From positions 1 to 5,188 of the forward strand of contig JAFQDR010000238.1 in assembly GCA_017415945.1 (NCBI GenBank): DNA of 5,188 nt. Reading direction: 5' to 3'. This document shows, in pieces, positions 4,942-5,188 of the stretch. The notes below the pieces were generated by a model, which was not told the DNA's origin, searched no databases, and worked only from the letters and a program-made list of their open reading frames with translations. Each line of letters begins with the position of its first letter. Position 1 is the first letter of the stretch. A program made the position numbers and the translations under genes. Source of the DNA: Oscillospiraceae bacterium (GTDB lineage: Bacteria > Bacillota_A > Clostridia > Oscillospirales > Oscillospiraceae).

Positions 4942-5188
4942 TGGCAGACAATCAACAAGGAAATGAAGGCAAAAGTGCCGTTGACCGTGCCACGCAGGTT
5001 GCAGGTGCCGTAAAAGGAGCTGTTAAGGCAGGCAAGGCTATCGCCGGAGCTGCCAAAGGCGCGGCAAGCGGTCCTGTTGGATGGGCGCTGTTTGCAGTAG
5101 AGAACAGAAAAACAATCGCGAAAATCATCATTGTGTTAGTTGCGCTGTTCCTTCTGCCTGTTATGCTTATTATGATGCTTCCCGCAGC
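4941..5188 (+). CDS. N-terminus of a membrane-anchored transfer protein, possibly a cell-wall hydrolase (3' truncated)
   Basis: 82 residues are present and the frame is open to the window end. The ATG at 4941 overlaps the previous stop by one base (TAATG), with GGAGAAAGG (4922-4930) about 10 bases upstream, so translation is probably coupled. The start is polar (MADNQQGNEGKSAVDRA), followed by an Ala/Gly/Lys-rich amphipathic stretch (AGAVKGAVKAGKAIAGAAKG, 21-40) and one hydrophobic helix (about 60-80) after the basic ENRKTIAK. That puts the N-terminus inside and the missing body outside the cell. The same opening is familiar from large clostridial ICE proteins with lysozyme or peptidase domains (the C. 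difficile CD1108-type, VirB1-like role). The catalytic part lies beyond the window, so the enzymatic call is tentative. Confidence 0.55.
   Translation, partial: MADNQQGNEGKSAVDRATQVAGAVKGAVKAGKAIAGAAKGAASGPVGWALFAVENRKTIAKIIIVLVALFLLPVMLIMMLPA

Larger units (their letters stand above)
706..5188 (+). mobile_element. Left part of a putative integrative and conjugative element next to lysS
   Basis: Everything downstream of lysS is co-oriented and made of element-type genes: an initiator-like double helix-turn-helix protein, an ArpU-like regulator, then a block of small membrane and secreted proteins including a VirB6/TrbL-like protein. This order (regulators, then type IV secretion genes) is typical of clostridial ICEs. 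The exact left boundary is not visible. It lies somewhere in 706-911, most likely around the repeats at 759-880, because lysS itself is complete at its 3' end. The right end, integrase, relaxase, coupling protein and VirB4 ATPase would have to lie beyond 5188. A degraded element or a non-integrated arrangement cannot be excluded from this window alone. Confidence 0.7.

Noticed and set aside
1..5188. CRISPR array, tRNA, rRNA or insertion sequence
   Set aside because: No regularly spaced repeats with spacers, no cloverleaf-like sequence, no transposase and no terminal repeats with target duplication seen.

Overview
The window joins a housekeeping gene to the start of a conjugative element. Bases 1-705 are the 3' part of a class II lysyl-tRNA synthetase gene (lysS). 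The rest, all on the + strand, looks like the left part of an integrative and conjugative element (ICE) of the kind common in gut Clostridia. The host is most likely a low-to-mid GC Firmicute such as an Oscillospiraceae/Ruminococcaceae or Lachnospiraceae member. This rests on the LysRS sequence, strong AGGAGG-type ribosome binding sites, TTGNNN/TATAAT promoter architecture and the style of the transfer proteins. No integrase, relaxase, VirD4 or VirB4 lies inside the window, so the ICE assignment rests on the secretion-type genes and their order.

Layout. (1) 1-705 lysS, 5' truncated. (2) 706-911, a non-coding junction with a tandem 10-bp repeat (TTTTACGACA twice), nested inverted repeats and an intrinsic terminator; it is a candidate attachment or integrase-arm region. 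(3) 912-2087, a 391-aa protein with two helix-turn-helix regions, probably a replication initiator or regulator. It has a strong internal ribosome binding site and in-frame ATG, plus three 11-bp DNA repeats. (4) 2089-2598, an ArpU/RinA-like transcription factor of 169 aa, translationally coupled to the previous gene. (5) 2599-2839, a dense control region: weak terminator, three T-C motifs at exact 11-bp spacing, a near-consensus sigma-A promoter, then two intrinsic terminators in tandem before the next gene. (6) 2840-5188, a transfer operon: a small VirB2/TrbC-like pilin candidate, an intercistronic hairpin, a VirB6/TrbL-like polytopic protein, a secreted or membrane Gly/Ser-rich protein of unknown function, and the first 82 residues of a membrane-anchored protein resembling the large cell-wall-hydrolase-type transfer proteins of clostridial ICEs.

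How the genes may work together. The two DNA-binding proteins probably control replication and/or transcription of the element. The 2677-2705 promoter with its tandem terminators looks like a gate that keeps the type IV secretion operon mostly off until read-through is allowed. The operon then makes the pilus or channel components of a Gram-positive type IV secretion system. The most interesting points are the promoter/double-terminator leader, the in-frame internal start in the initiator-like gene, the DNA repeats kept in different reading frames, and the missing conventional start of the VirB6-like gene.
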